DNA of 64,000 nucleotides from Helicobacter himalayensis. Its GTDB lineage: Bacteria; Campylobacterota; Campylobacteria; Campylobacterales; Helicobacteraceae. Below the pieces are notes generated by a model. The model searched no databases. It was not told where the DNA came from and worked only from the letters and a program-made list of their open reading frames with translations. The first letter of the stretch is position 1; every line of letters starts with the position of its first letter. Location of the stretch: assembly GCF_001602095.1 (NCBI RefSeq), contig NZ_CP014991.1, positions 248,001 through 312,000 on the forward strand, in the 5' to 3' direction. The translations under genes were made by a program, and so were the position numbers. This document shows positions 1-8,054 of this stretch, piece by piece.

Positions 1-233
1 TGTGTGAAATACTCCTTATCTTTGAGCTTCATACCACTAAATTTTACTTCCACAGCATTGATAATGATGACAAAGTCGCCACAATCAACATTTGGCGTAA
101 AACAAGGCTTGTGCTTCCCGCGCAAAAGTGTAGCTACCTCTGCAATCAAGCGACCAAAAATTTTATCTTTCGCATCAAGCACGACCCACTGACGATTAAT
201 ATCAGCTTGTGTTGCTATCTTTGTAAGTTCCAT
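1..233 (-). CDS. rplM: 50S ribosomal protein L13 (partial, N-terminal part)
   Basis: The reverse strand from an ATG at 233 reads as the first 77 residues of ribosomal protein L13, a component of the large ribosomal subunit that binds 23S rRNA early in assembly. Recognisable family segments are a [20 protein letters not shown] stretch near residues 15-34, then RGKHKP and [10 protein letters not shown]. The frame is open to the window edge, so the C-terminal half and the rpsI gene that usually follows lie outside. The start is the only plausible one. An AAGGATTC stretch just upstream in the transcript acts as ribosome binding site. Confidence 0.95.
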   Translation of the reverse strand, partial: MELTKIATQADINRQWVVLDAKDKIFGRLIAEVATLLRGKHKPCFTPNVDCGDFVIIINAVEVKFSGMKLKDKEYFT

Positions 234-269
234 AAAGAATCCTTAAAAATTGGAGTTAAAGGAGCGCGA

Positions 270-911
270 TTATAAGGAGAGTTTCCTTAAGACAAAGTTA
301 AATTCATTGTGATATAAGGATTGCAAGGCGATGATAAGAATTATCACAACACTTGCAATACTACCTATAAGAAAGCTTAGTGGCTCAAAAAGCTTAGATT
401 CTAAAAGCCCGATAAGTGCGAAAGTGAATCCTATATAGCACAAAAGGCGTAAAAACGAAAAGCTTAGCTTCACACCAACCAAAAAGCGAGAGGTAAAGGG
501 GATTTGAGTTTCTTTTGATTGTATCGCCTCCGCGGAAGTTGCTTTTGCTTCGTTGCACTTTGCTTGCGTGCTCATACTTGGCGATTTGATTAGGTTTGTA
601 GATTCTGTAACGCTCTCTTTAGAATCTTGCGTATTGGTGCTAGATTTTTTGCCATTTTGGGAATCTGTGGATTCTTGCTTTTGTGCGTTTAGCTCTGCTA
701 AAAGTGCTTCTTCTTTCGTTCTTTGCACTTGCTTGATAATCCCAAAAAACGACGCAAATAAAATAAGGCTAAACCCGATAAACGCGCACTCAAAGCTTGC
801 AAAATGTGGCAAACCAAAAAACGCGCTCACCACCCCGCCAACTAGCGCCACGCCACACAGTGCACACAGCGCAAAAATGAGCATGGCGCGCTTTATGCTA
901 GTCCTCATCAT
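270..911 (-). CDS. Conserved polytopic membrane protein, function unknown
   Basis: A 213-residue protein with two hydrophobic segments near the N-terminus (about residues 8-30 and 40-60) and two near the C-terminus (about 148-170 and 175-195). Between them is a polar, Ser/Thr/Lys/Glu-rich loop of about 85 residues with low-complexity character. Its start overlaps the end of the upstream small membrane protein gene by 14 bases, so the two are probably translationally coupled downstream of hemL. The same gene order (hemL followed by two small membrane proteins) occurs in Campylobacter jejuni as I recall it. The loop region carries a diverged copy of a sequence also found near 15603-15670. No enzymatic motif is visible. 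Confidence 0.7.
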   Translation of the reverse strand: MMRTSIKRAMLIFALCALCGVALVGGVVSAFFGLPHFASFECAFIGFSLILFASFFGIIKQVQRTKEEALLAELNAQKQESTDSQNGKKSSTNTQDSKESVTESTNLIKSPSMSTQAKCNEAKATSAEAIQSKETQIPFTSRFLVGVKLSFSFLRLLCYIGFTFALIGLLESKLFEPLSFLIGSIASVVIILIIALQSLYHNEFNFVLRKLSL

Positions 912-1254
912 CTTCTTTGTCCCATTGTTTTTGTTTTTTCAAAAAGGCTTGCGAGTTGTAGCGCGGATTTTTTGCCAGCTCATCAAGTGCCTTTTTTTGG
1001 CGTTTGTAGGCTTTGTAGATATTTGAAATTGCCGCGCAGATTCCCCAAAAAATCCCAAGCCACAAGAGCCACTCATAAGAAAAGAGTTTTTTTAATCCAA
1101 ATCCAAGCCCAAATCCAAGCGCAATTGCTACGATAATGGAAATGCCCAAGCTCAAATCATACGCACCCTCAATGACTTTTTGGAATTTTGGCAGTTTTTG
1201 AGAATCTTTTGTGGAATGCTTTAAGTTTTGTAAATCTTTTTGGTTGGAATCCAT
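898..1254 (-). CDS. Small AtpZ/AtpI-like membrane protein
   Basis: An ATG at 1254, just after the hemL stop, opens a 118-residue frame. About 35 polar residues precede two hydrophobic helices (glycine-rich GISIIVAIALGFGLGFGL, then WLLWLGIFWGICAAI). A charged tail KAYKRQKKALDEL follows. This two-helix hairpin with a basic tail is the pattern of AtpZ/AtpI (F0F1 ATP synthase protein I family), proposed to help c-ring assembly or Mg uptake. The frame stays open upstream into hemL, but the ATG at 1254 fits the operon spacing. Function is inferred from topology and synteny only. Confidence 0.65.
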   Translation of the reverse strand: MDSNQKDLQNLKHSTKDSQKLPKFQKVIEGAYDLSLGISIIVAIALGFGLGFGLKKLFSYEWLLWLGIFWGICAAISNIYKAYKRQKKALDELAKNPRYNSQAFLKKQKQWDKEDDED

Positions 1255-1256
1255 TC

Positions 1257-2564
1257 TTAAAGCCCTTGCGTGATTTCTGCAAAGCATTCTTTTGCTGCGC
1301 AAATTGTGGTGTCAATCTCTTTTTCGCCCATACTCGTGCAAATAAAGCCCGTCTCAAACTGCGAGCAAGCAAGATACACGCCTTTTTCAAGCATTTTTTG
1401 ATGAAACTTTGCAAAAAGTGCGGTGTCTGCTTTTTTGGCATCATCAAAATTTTTCACTTCATTTTCACAAAAGAAAAAGCCAAACATAGAGCCTCTAAAT
1501 GTCGTCTGTATCGGGATTTTATATTTATTTGCAGATTCTTTTAATCCCGCTGTTAATTTGCGTGCGAGATTCTCTAAATATGTATAAATTTTTGGATCTG
1601 CCTTTAATTTGCTAAGCGCACACAAGCCACCGCTCACAGCAAGCGGATTCCCACTTAGTGTGCCTGCTTGATACACGCCACCCACAGGAGAGAGCAGATT
1701 CATTATCTCATCTTTTCCACCAAACGCAGCAAGGGGCATTCCAGCACCAATAACCTTGCCAAAAGTCGCCATATCCGGCAACACATCACAAAAGCTAAGC
1801 GCGCCTTTCAGGCTAGCGCGAAACCCGCTCATTACTTCATCAAAAATAAGCACCGCACTAAATTCATTGCAAAGCTTGCGCAATGCGCGCAAAAACTCTT
1901 TGCTTGCCGGCACAAGTCCCATATTCCCAGCGATTGGCTCGATAATCACGCAACCTACGCCACTACCATTTTTCGCGCTTGTCTCAAAGCAAGCACGCAC
2001 AGAATCTATATCGTTATAGCGCGCGACTAAAGTATGCTTGCTAATATCCTTTGGCACGCCCGGCGAGCTAGGATTCCCAAAAGTCGCACAACCACTTCCC
2101 GCACTCACAAGCAAACTATCAGAATGCCCGTGGTAGCAACCTTCAAATTTTATAATATCATCTTTTCCGCTATATGCGCGCGCTAGGCGGATAGCGCTCA
2201 TTGTGGCTTCAGTGCCGGAATTAACAAGGCGGATTTTTTCGACATTATCATAAACACTAATAATTTCTTTTGCCAAAGTCGTCTCAAGTTCGGTAGGTGC
2301 GCCAAAACTAAGCCCATTTTTTGCTGCGTGCAACACGCTAGATTCTATATCTTTGTCACAATGTCCAAAAATTAATGGTCCCCAGCTTTGCACAAAATCA
2401 ATATAAACATTGTCATCTTCATCGTATAAATACGCTCCTGCACCTTTTTTGATAAATCTAGGTGTCCCGCCTACAGAGCCAAACGCACGCACAGGGGAAT
2501 TTACGCCACCTACAATCACTTGTTTTGCTTCATTAAAATTATTGATACTATGGATAAGCTCCAT
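1257..2564 (-). CDS. hemL: Glutamate-1-semialdehyde 2,1-aminomutase
   Basis: Converts glutamate-1-semialdehyde to 5-aminolevulinate, the last step of the C5 route to heme, in the cytoplasm with pyridoxal phosphate. At 435 residues it has the usual family length. It shows the [11 protein letters not shown] segment near the N-terminus, ENAxxxAK-type small-domain residues, [24 protein letters not shown], the IFDEV(M)SGFR aspartate motif that contacts the PLP pyridine nitrogen, and [10 protein letters not shown] containing the Schiff-base lysine. It is the first gene of a reverse-strand run with the two small membrane genes downstream. An AGGAGG-like element lies just upstream of the ATG at 2564. 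Confidence 0.96.
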   Translation of the reverse strand: MELIHSINNFNEAKQVIVGGVNSPVRAFGSVGGTPRFIKKGAGAYLYDEDDNVYIDFVQSWGPLIFGHCDKDIESSVLHAAKNGLSFGAPTELETTLAKEIISVYDNVEKIRLVNSGTEATMSAIRLARAYSGKDDIIKFEGCYHGHSDSLLVSAGSGCATFGNPSSPGVPKDISKHTLVARYNDIDSVRACFETSAKNGSGVGCVIIEPIAGNMGLVPASKEFLRALRKLCNEFSAVLIFDEVMSGFRASLKGALSFCDVLPDMATFGKVIGAGMPLAAFGGKDEIMNLLSPVGGVYQAGTLSGNPLAVSGGLCALSKLKADPKIYTYLENLARKLTAGLKESANKYKIPIQTTFRGSMFGFFFCENEVKNFDDAKKADTALFAKFHQKMLEKGVYLACSQFETGFICTSMGEKEIDTTICAAKECFAEITQGL

Positions 2565-2660
2565 TTTGCCTCCTTAGGAAAAATGTCTGAAAAATCGCAT
2601 TATAGCGGATTACGCCCAAATAGCACTTTAAGCGACATTTTAAGCGATACTTTCAAATTT

Positions 2661-3962
2661 TTAGTTTCGCATAAGCGTTACAGGCGCGCTTTGTGGGGAT
2701 TCTATGCCAAATTCATCAATGCTAGAAACGCTGTAAGTGTAGTTAAGCGCGCGTTTGGTTTCTTTGTCAATAAAACTTGTGGATTTTATATTGTTGTAGC
2801 GATTAGAGCGGTTTGTTTGGGGTTCTTTGCGATAGAGTGCGTATTTCTTTGCGCGAGAATCTTCTGGTTCGCTCCATTGAATGATGATATTGCGTCCTTC
2901 AACCCTAGAGCTTGTGATTTTTGGTGCTTGTGGGCGTGCAAGTGTAGAGCCAACAAGCGGTGTTTTTAGCATTTCTCCATCTAAATCATAAGAATCTAGC
3001 CCAACAATTTGATAGCGCACGCTTTGCCCGTGTTCTTTGAGTGTGTGGGTAAAATGCGTTTTTGTCGTGGTGGCAAGGACTTTGTATTGTCCGTTATTGT
3101 CCATATCCGCGTAGATTCTGTAACGTTTGGCTTGGGAGATCGGATTCCAATTCAGCTCGATTTTAAGCGCCAAATTATGCGAGGCGCTGGCATTTTCCAC
3201 ACTTGGCAAAAGCTCAAGCGTGCGCTCACTCACTTCGATAGAAGGCTCGCTTAGATTCCCTAGAAAATCCTTTGCAAGCACGCGGTAAGTGTAAGTTGTG
3301 CCATCTTGAAGATTAGTATCAAAATACTCGATATTAAAGCGCCCTTTAAGCTCGGTAATATTGATAAATACGCCTTCATCGTTTTGACGTTGGATAATGT
3401 AGGATTTTATGCTCGGATTTGCGTGTGGGGCGATGACTATTTTTAGTGTTTTTGGCTTATGGTTTAGTACAAAAAGCCCTTCTATCGGGTCGATGAAAGA
3501 AGTTTCTACTCTAATAGTTTTGCTAAGATTACTCATTGTTTTATCCTCGCCAAGTGTGGCAAAAAGATAGTAATACGCGCTTTTTGGCGTAAGGTTTGTA
3601 TCAAAAAAATGCGTGGTAAGGGGATTTTTTAAAATTGCAATTTGTTTAAAGGCGCTAAAAGGCAGATTTTCCTGCTCTAACTCCTCGCGACCAAAATCGC
3701 CCTCATTTGCGCGATAGATGACAAAACCTTCAATCTCTAACTTTTCTAAGATATTTTGAGAATCCACCTTTTGCGCGGGTATTTCCCATTCAAAGCCTAT
3801 GGTGCTGACATCGCTAATGGTGCGAATATTTGAAAGAGTTGGCAAATTAGAATCTTGTTCAAATTTTTGGTTAAATCCTTGCGTGAGTGTCGCACAGCCT
3901 GTGAGATTGAGGCTAAAAATTGCTAAAACGTTGCAAGAGAGTGTTGTTATCCAGCACTTCAT
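2661..3962 (-). CDS. Fibronectin type III repeat lipoprotein
   Basis: A 433-residue exported protein. The N-terminus is a lipoprotein signal peptide ending in LNLTGC, with cysteine 23 as the predicted lipidated residue. The rest reads as about four tandem fibronectin type III-like beta-sandwich modules. Repeating signatures include YRIYADMDNNGQYK, YRVLAKDFLGNLSEPS and YTYSVSSIDEFGIESPQSAP, with the conserved Trp-Glu-Pro (WSEPEDSRAKKYALYR). The gene overlaps the end of the upstream pseudouridine synthase gene by about 50 bases, so they are co-transcribed. H. pylori has the same pair (HP0745/HP0746) as I recall it. The likely location is the outer membrane or periplasm; the partner is unknown. 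Confidence 0.8.
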   Translation of the reverse strand: MKCWITTLSCNVLAIFSLNLTGCATLTQGFNQKFEQDSNLPTLSNIRTISDVSTIGFEWEIPAQKVDSQNILEKLEIEGFVIYRANEGDFGREELEQENLPFSAFKQIAILKNPLTTHFFDTNLTPKSAYYYLFATLGEDKTMSNLSKTIRVETSFIDPIEGLFVLNHKPKTLKIVIAPHANPSIKSYIIQRQNDEGVFINITELKGRFNIEYFDTNLQDGTTYTYRVLAKDFLGNLSEPSIEVSERTLELLPSVENASASHNLALKIELNWNPISQAKRYRIYADMDNNGQYKVLATTTKTHFTHTLKEHGQSVRYQIVGLDSYDLDGEMLKTPLVGSTLARPQAPKITSSRVEGRNIIIQWSEPEDSRAKKYALYRKEPQTNRSNRYNNIKSTSFIDKETKRALNYTYSVSSIDEFGIESPQSAPVTLMRN

Positions 3963-5040
3963 TGAGTTTGTCCTTTTGGAAGTTTTGTTCTAAAAAGTTT
4001 AGCATATCGGCAAAAAGTGGGGCTTTAAAAAATAGTGTATCCATCGTGCTTGGGTGTTGTAGATACATTATGTGGGCGTGTAGCAAGATTCTGCCATTGT
4101 AAGAAATCCTGCTAGATTCTTGCTTGTAGCCATAGAGTTCATCGCCTAAAATATGGCGGTTGATGCTTTCTAAATGCGCGCGGATTTGGTGCGTCCTGCC
4201 GGTAAATAGCTTTATGGCAATGAGTTCAAAACAACCATTTTTGGAATCTAAAAGCTTAACAAACGCGCTTTTTGCGTAGCGGAGGTTTTTTGGCAAAGTT
4301 GGCGTGCTTTGGGGAATTTGTGGATTTTGTGCGCTTTGAAGTCTGTGCGCAAAGTGAGAATCTTGTAAAAGGTGAGAATCTTGCAAAGGTTGGGAATCAA
4401 TAGAAGCCAGCTTTGCCATTTTAAGGCGATTTTTAGGATTGCGCCCAAGATAGCATTCAATCACCATATCACTTTTAAGCTTTGGCGTGATTACAGCGAG
4501 ATAGATTCTCCCCATTGTGCGAGTTTTGAGCTGATTGCTTAGAGAAGTATGCGCTTTTAAATTACGCGCCACCGCAAGCGCACCGCTTGTGAATCTATCC
4601 AGCCTATGCACAATTCCATAGCGCAAATTCCCACTTAAAGAATCTAGGGGTTTTTGGGTGAGTTTGAGCCAGTCAAGCAAAGTTGGCTCTTTGGTGGAGG
4701 GCGCATCGTGGATAATGAGATTTGGCGGTTTGTTAAGAAGTAAAATATCATCATCTTTGTAGAGAATCTCAATTTGACTAAATTCTTTTTTAGAAACTAG
4801 CGTTTTATCCTGCGTAAGCGTGCTAGATTCTGTATTTTGCAAGGCTTGTTGTTGCGCAAATTCCACGCAGTCATTTAGCTTTAAAAGCGCACTTGGTTTG
4901 GCGCAGATTTTGCCATTTACGCGCACACCTTGAGATTTGATACATTCCGCCACCTGCGCGCGCGAAGCATTGAGATTCTGACTTAGAAAAATATCAAGGC
5001 GCATTTTGGTAGCGTTTTCTGATATAATAATTTTTTTCAT
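3913..5040 (-). CDS. rluD: RluA/RluD-family 23S rRNA pseudouridine synthase
   Basis: A 375-residue RNA-modifying enzyme. An N-terminal S4 RNA-binding domain (about residues 12-60, RLDIFLSQNLNASRAQVAECI) is followed by the catalytic domain with IVHRLDRFTSG near residue 145. The aspartate there is the nucleophile for uridine isomerisation. C-terminal RTHQIRAHLESI is also diagnostic. An insertion of about 40 residues rich in Gln, Ser, His and Pro between catalytic segments (about 205-250) is longer than usual and looks like low-complexity expansion. The exact target uridines cannot be read from sequence, so rluD is a family-level symbol. It starts a divergent arrangement with rodA on the other strand. 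Confidence 0.85.
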   Translation of the reverse strand: MKKIIISENATKMRLDIFLSQNLNASRAQVAECIKSQGVRVNGKICAKPSALLKLNDCVEFAQQQALQNTESSTLTQDKTLVSKKEFSQIEILYKDDDILLLNKPPNLIIHDAPSTKEPTLLDWLKLTQKPLDSLSGNLRYGIVHRLDRFTSGALAVARNLKAHTSLSNQLKTRTMGRIYLAVITPKLKSDMVIECYLGRNPKNRLKMAKLASIDSQPLQDSHLLQDSHFAHRLQSAQNPQIPQSTPTLPKNLRYAKSAFVKLLDSKNGCFELIAIKLFTGRTHQIRAHLESINRHILGDELYGYKQESSRISYNGRILLHAHIMYLQHPSTMDTLFFKAPLFADMLNFLEQNFQKDKLNEVLDNNTLLQRFSNF

Positions 5041-5083
5041 AATTTTAAATAGTCTTTTGCGTGGGATTTTTAAGGATTAAGCA

Positions 5084-6241
5084 TTGAATGCGAAGAAAAT
5101 TTTAGCACATTTTGATTTTATTGTGATTTTGCTCGTTGTACCTTTAATTGTGCTGTCATTTTTTTTGGTGAGCGAGCTTGATAGTGTGCTTTTTGCAAAG
5201 CAGTTAAAATACCTAGCCCTTAGCCTTTGCGTGGCTGTGGTGCTTTTTTTTATTCCTTACAGACGTTTAAATTACTCGATTATTTTTTTGTATGTGTTGC
5301 TATTGCTTTTGGTGATAGCAGTGAAGTTTGTGGGTGTAGAGAAAAATCACGCGCAACGTTGGATTGAGATTCCATTTACAAGCTTTTCAATCCAGCCAAG
5401 CGAGATTATGAAAGTTGCGCTTATGCTCTTCCTCGCCTCATATATTTCTAAGAATCCGCCGCCAGAAAGTGGCTATGGATGGAAAGATTTTGGGATTATA
5501 GCCTCATTTGTCATTTTGCCATTTTTTCTTATTTTGTTAGAGCCGGATTTAGGCACGGCACTTATTATTTTGTTTGTGGGGTTTGGTGTGCTGTTTTTGG
5601 TTGGTGTGCATAAAAAGATTTGGATTACACTTGGAATTATTGGGTTTTTAAGTATTATTCCGGCTTATACTATTGCCATAAACACCGGGCTTTTGAAGCA
5701 ATACCACGAAAAAAGGATAAATGACTTTGTCAGTGGAAACCACCCCTATCAAGTCCAGCAAGCTCTTATTGCCATTGGTTCAGGTGGCGCGAGTGGGAAG
5801 CCTCAAGTGCTCGCCACGCAATCCCAGCTAAAATTTCTCCCCTATGCAAGCACGGATTTTATTTTCGCATATTTTGTGGAGCGCTTTGGATTCCTTGGGG
5901 CGTTGGGACTTTTGGGGCTGTATTTTTTGCTTATTTTGTATTTGCTTAATATTTGTTTGAGCGCGGTGAAGGACTTTTTCTTGCGGGTGGTGAGCGGGTA
6001 TATTGCGGTGCTCTTTTTTCTTTATGCGGGGGTAAATATTTGTATGGTGCTAGGGCTTGCACCTGTGGTTGGCGTGCCATTAGCGCTTATGAGCTACGGG
6101 GGGACGAGCTTTATGACTTTTGTTGCACTTTTAAGCATTTTAGAAAACACACTTGCCTTTCGCTTTGTTTTTAAGTATAATTCGGACTCTGCAAATGGCG
6201 GGGGGCCTTTAGCTCAGTTGGTTAGAGCGCTCGGCTCATAA
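5084..6241 (+). CDS. rodA: Rod shape-determining SEDS glycosyltransferase RodA
   Basis: A member of the FtsW/RodA/SpoVE (SEDS) family, which polymerises lipid II for side-wall peptidoglycan in the inner membrane. About ten hydrophobic helices are visible. Family signatures include IQPSEIMKVALMLFLASYI, LLEPDLGTALIILFVG, YQVQQALIAIGSGGASGK and PVVGVPLALMSYGGTSF. Translation appears to start at TTG 5084, preceded by AAGGATT at about 7 bases; the ATG at 5088 is out of frame. The frame runs past the usual C-terminus into the tRNA gene. It stops at a TAA made of the last anticodon base and the two bases after it (6239-6241), so the last 13 codons overlap the tRNA. Confidence 0.92.
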   Translation: MNAKKILAHFDFIVILLVVPLIVLSFFLVSELDSVLFAKQLKYLALSLCVAVVLFFIPYRRLNYSIIFLYVLLLLLVIAVKFVGVEKNHAQRWIEIPFTSFSIQPSEIMKVALMLFLASYISKNPPPESGYGWKDFGIIASFVILPFFLILLEPDLGTALIILFVGFGVLFLVGVHKKIWITLGIIGFLSIIPAYTIAINTGLLKQYHEKRINDFVSGNHPYQVQQALIAIGSGGASGKPQVLATQSQLKFLPYASTDFIFAYFVERFGFLGALGLLGLYFLLILYLLNICLSAVKDFFLRVVSGYIAVLFFLYAGVNICMVLGLAPVVGVPLALMSYGGTSFMTFVALLSILENTLAFRFVFKYNSDSANGGGPLAQLVRALGS

Positions 6242-6279
6242 CCGATCGGTCGCAGGTTCGAGTCCTGCAAGGCCCACCA
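6203..6279 (+). tRNA. tRNA with CAT anticodon (elongator Met or Ile2)
   Basis: Full cloverleaf of 77 bases with encoded CCA. The acceptor stem GGGCCTT pairs with AAGGCCC, followed by discriminator A and CCA. The D arm is GCTC/GAGC with loop AGTTGGTTA. The anticodon loop CTCATAA has CAT at 6237-6239, and the T arm GCAGG/CCTGC encloses TTCGAGT. The first anticodon-stem pair is C27-U43, a mismatch, while the other four pairs are canonical. A CAT anticodon not in initiator context is either elongator methionine or the lysidine-modified isoleucine tRNA reading AUA. I cannot decide between them from sequence alone. The 3' end of rodA overlaps its 5' half. Confidence 0.95.
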
Positions 6280-6410
6280 CGCAAGGTTTTTACTTCTAGT
6301 TTTCTTAGATTCTCAAACATCAAAATCCATTAGAATCTTTTGAGCACCTTGATTTTTCTTTTATTTTTAAGCTACACTACCTTTTCAAAATCACACAACA
6401 AGGAGTTTTT

Positions 6411-8019
6411 ATGAGCGTAGATTATTCAATCTCAAAAAATACAAGTGCCCCCCCCCCCTATAGGCTTTCTTTCAAAGTATAAAAACTTTTTAAAAAATTC
6501 TTTCGATTCTCAAAATTCTTGTTTTTCTCCGCTTTTTTCAAGTATCGTAATCTTTCTTGGCTTGTATGTATTTTTGCTTTTTGTCAATGTAATGTTTCCC
6601 GTGCAAAGCGATGATTTAGGACATGCAACTACCAATTTTCAAGCAGCTATTTCTAGTTATATGGGCTGGAATGGGCGCATTGGCGATATGGCTCGCGTTT
6701 GGTTTGGGAGCTATCTTGCGACAATGAGTATTTTTAATTTTATCAATGCTTTCGTTGGCGTGGGCGTGTTGTATCTCTTTTTTGCCTTGCTTTTTGGGCG
6801 CTTACCAAATGGTGGGATTGAGAGCGCGACAATCTTTGCTGGTATGGTGTTTTTAATACTTTTTGATAGTGCTTTTGGTGCGATTTTTTATTGGGCGGCT
6901 GGAAGCTTTAATTATCTTTGGGCGTATTTTGTTATTTTGCTATGGCTTTTGCCTTATAGAATCTTTTGGGGCAGGGTATTAGCACAGGCAAACATACAAA
7001 GAACAAAAGAATCTTTTTTAGCACAATCTTTAAAATCGCTTGGTATGTTGTTTTTAGGTATTGTGGCTGGCTGGGCGAGCGAGCTTAATGCTGTGATAAT
7101 TATTGTCCTGCTTGCTAGCTTGGTCATTGCGTGGCGTAAAAAAATTACACTTCCATTTTGGTATTTTTCAGGGGGGCTTGGGTTTTTAGCAGGATTCTTA
7201 GTGCTTTATTTTAGTCCGGGAAGTGCGAAGAGGGCTGCGCTTTTTCGTGGTTGGGGAGCATATTTCACACTTAAAGATTTATGGGATATGAGTTTTAGCC
7301 AAAAAATTGAGCGCATAAAATTTATTTTTAGCAAGGTTGATAACACTTATTTTAACATTGCGCTTTGTGTGAGTGTTGTAATCTATGCATTTACGCGTTT
7401 TCATAGGATTCTTTTGAGCCTTTGCGTGGCTGTTGCTGGGCTAGTAGCCATTAATGCAGTCTTTACATACGCACATAGTGTGTTATTTCTTAGCTTTTGC
7501 GCGATTATTGGCTTTTTACTTTTTTTAGATTCTAAAAAAGCCAGATTGCAAGATGAGGCGAAATTTTTTCTTATCCTAACGCTTGCTATTTTGCTTTATA
7601 TGCTCTATATTAGCGCGACCATACAGATTCTTATTCCTCATCGCGCGCAGTTGCATTACACGCTGATTAAAATTACCTTGCTTGTGAGTTTGCTTGTGTA
7701 TTTACGCGCAAAATGTGAATGCAAAACAATGCAATATCTTTATAAAGGGGCAAGTATCGCGTTATTGCTTATGGCATTTGTCTATGGTGCGTATGTGGCA
7801 AAGGAATGTTATAGTATGCATAATAAATGGCAACAAATGGTGGGCTTTATTGAGGGACAAAAGGCATTGGGAAATAAAAATATTGCAGTAAGTTTGAAAT
7901 ATTTTAAATCAAACTACAAATACTACACCGGCTGGCAGAATCCAGATTCTGACCCAAATAGCTGGCCAAATCCAACTTATGCAAAATATTTTGGGCTTGA
8001 TAGCTTTATCGTAAAATAA
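6411..8019 (+). CDS. Phase-variable polytopic membrane protein (DUF6056/GT-C-like), OFF as sequenced
   Basis: The ATG at 6411 has a strong AAGGAG site (6401-6406). It reads 12 codons, then a run of 11 C (6448-6458), after which this frame stops at 6480. The long frame downstream (about 520 residues) would be joined if the tract had 10 or 13 C, giving an N-terminus MSVDYSISKNTSAPPPIGFL. The product has about eleven hydrophobic helices and an SDDLGH motif soon after the first helix. That layout resembles GT-C-fold membrane glycosyltransferases and DUF6056 proteins. A role in surface glycan or lipid modification is inferred. The tract makes a slipped-strand ON/OFF switch likely. No usable in-frame start with a ribosome site exists after the tract. 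Confidence 0.8.
6448..6458 (+). repeat. Poly-C tract (C11), phase-variation switch
   Basis: Eleven consecutive C residues 37 bases inside the coding region. Reading from the ATG at 6411, 11 C leads to a stop at 6480-6482; removing one C or adding two restores the 520-residue frame. Homopolymeric G/C tracts of this length are the standard contingency-locus switch in Helicobacter and Campylobacter. Confidence 0.9.
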
Positions 8020-8054
8020 TTTTCTTACGCTTATGTCTTTTTACAAGGCATAGG

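Noticed and set aside
553-1026. Forward-strand 157-codon frame opposite the membrane protein genes
   Set aside because: It overlaps two reverse-strand genes with family-like membrane patterns and clear operon spacing, and has no features of its own.
6445-6500. GTG at 6445 as start of the membrane protein gene
   Set aside because: It lies in the poly-C tract with no ribosome site at normal distance; the ATG at 6411 with AAGGAG and a one-base tract change explains the region better.
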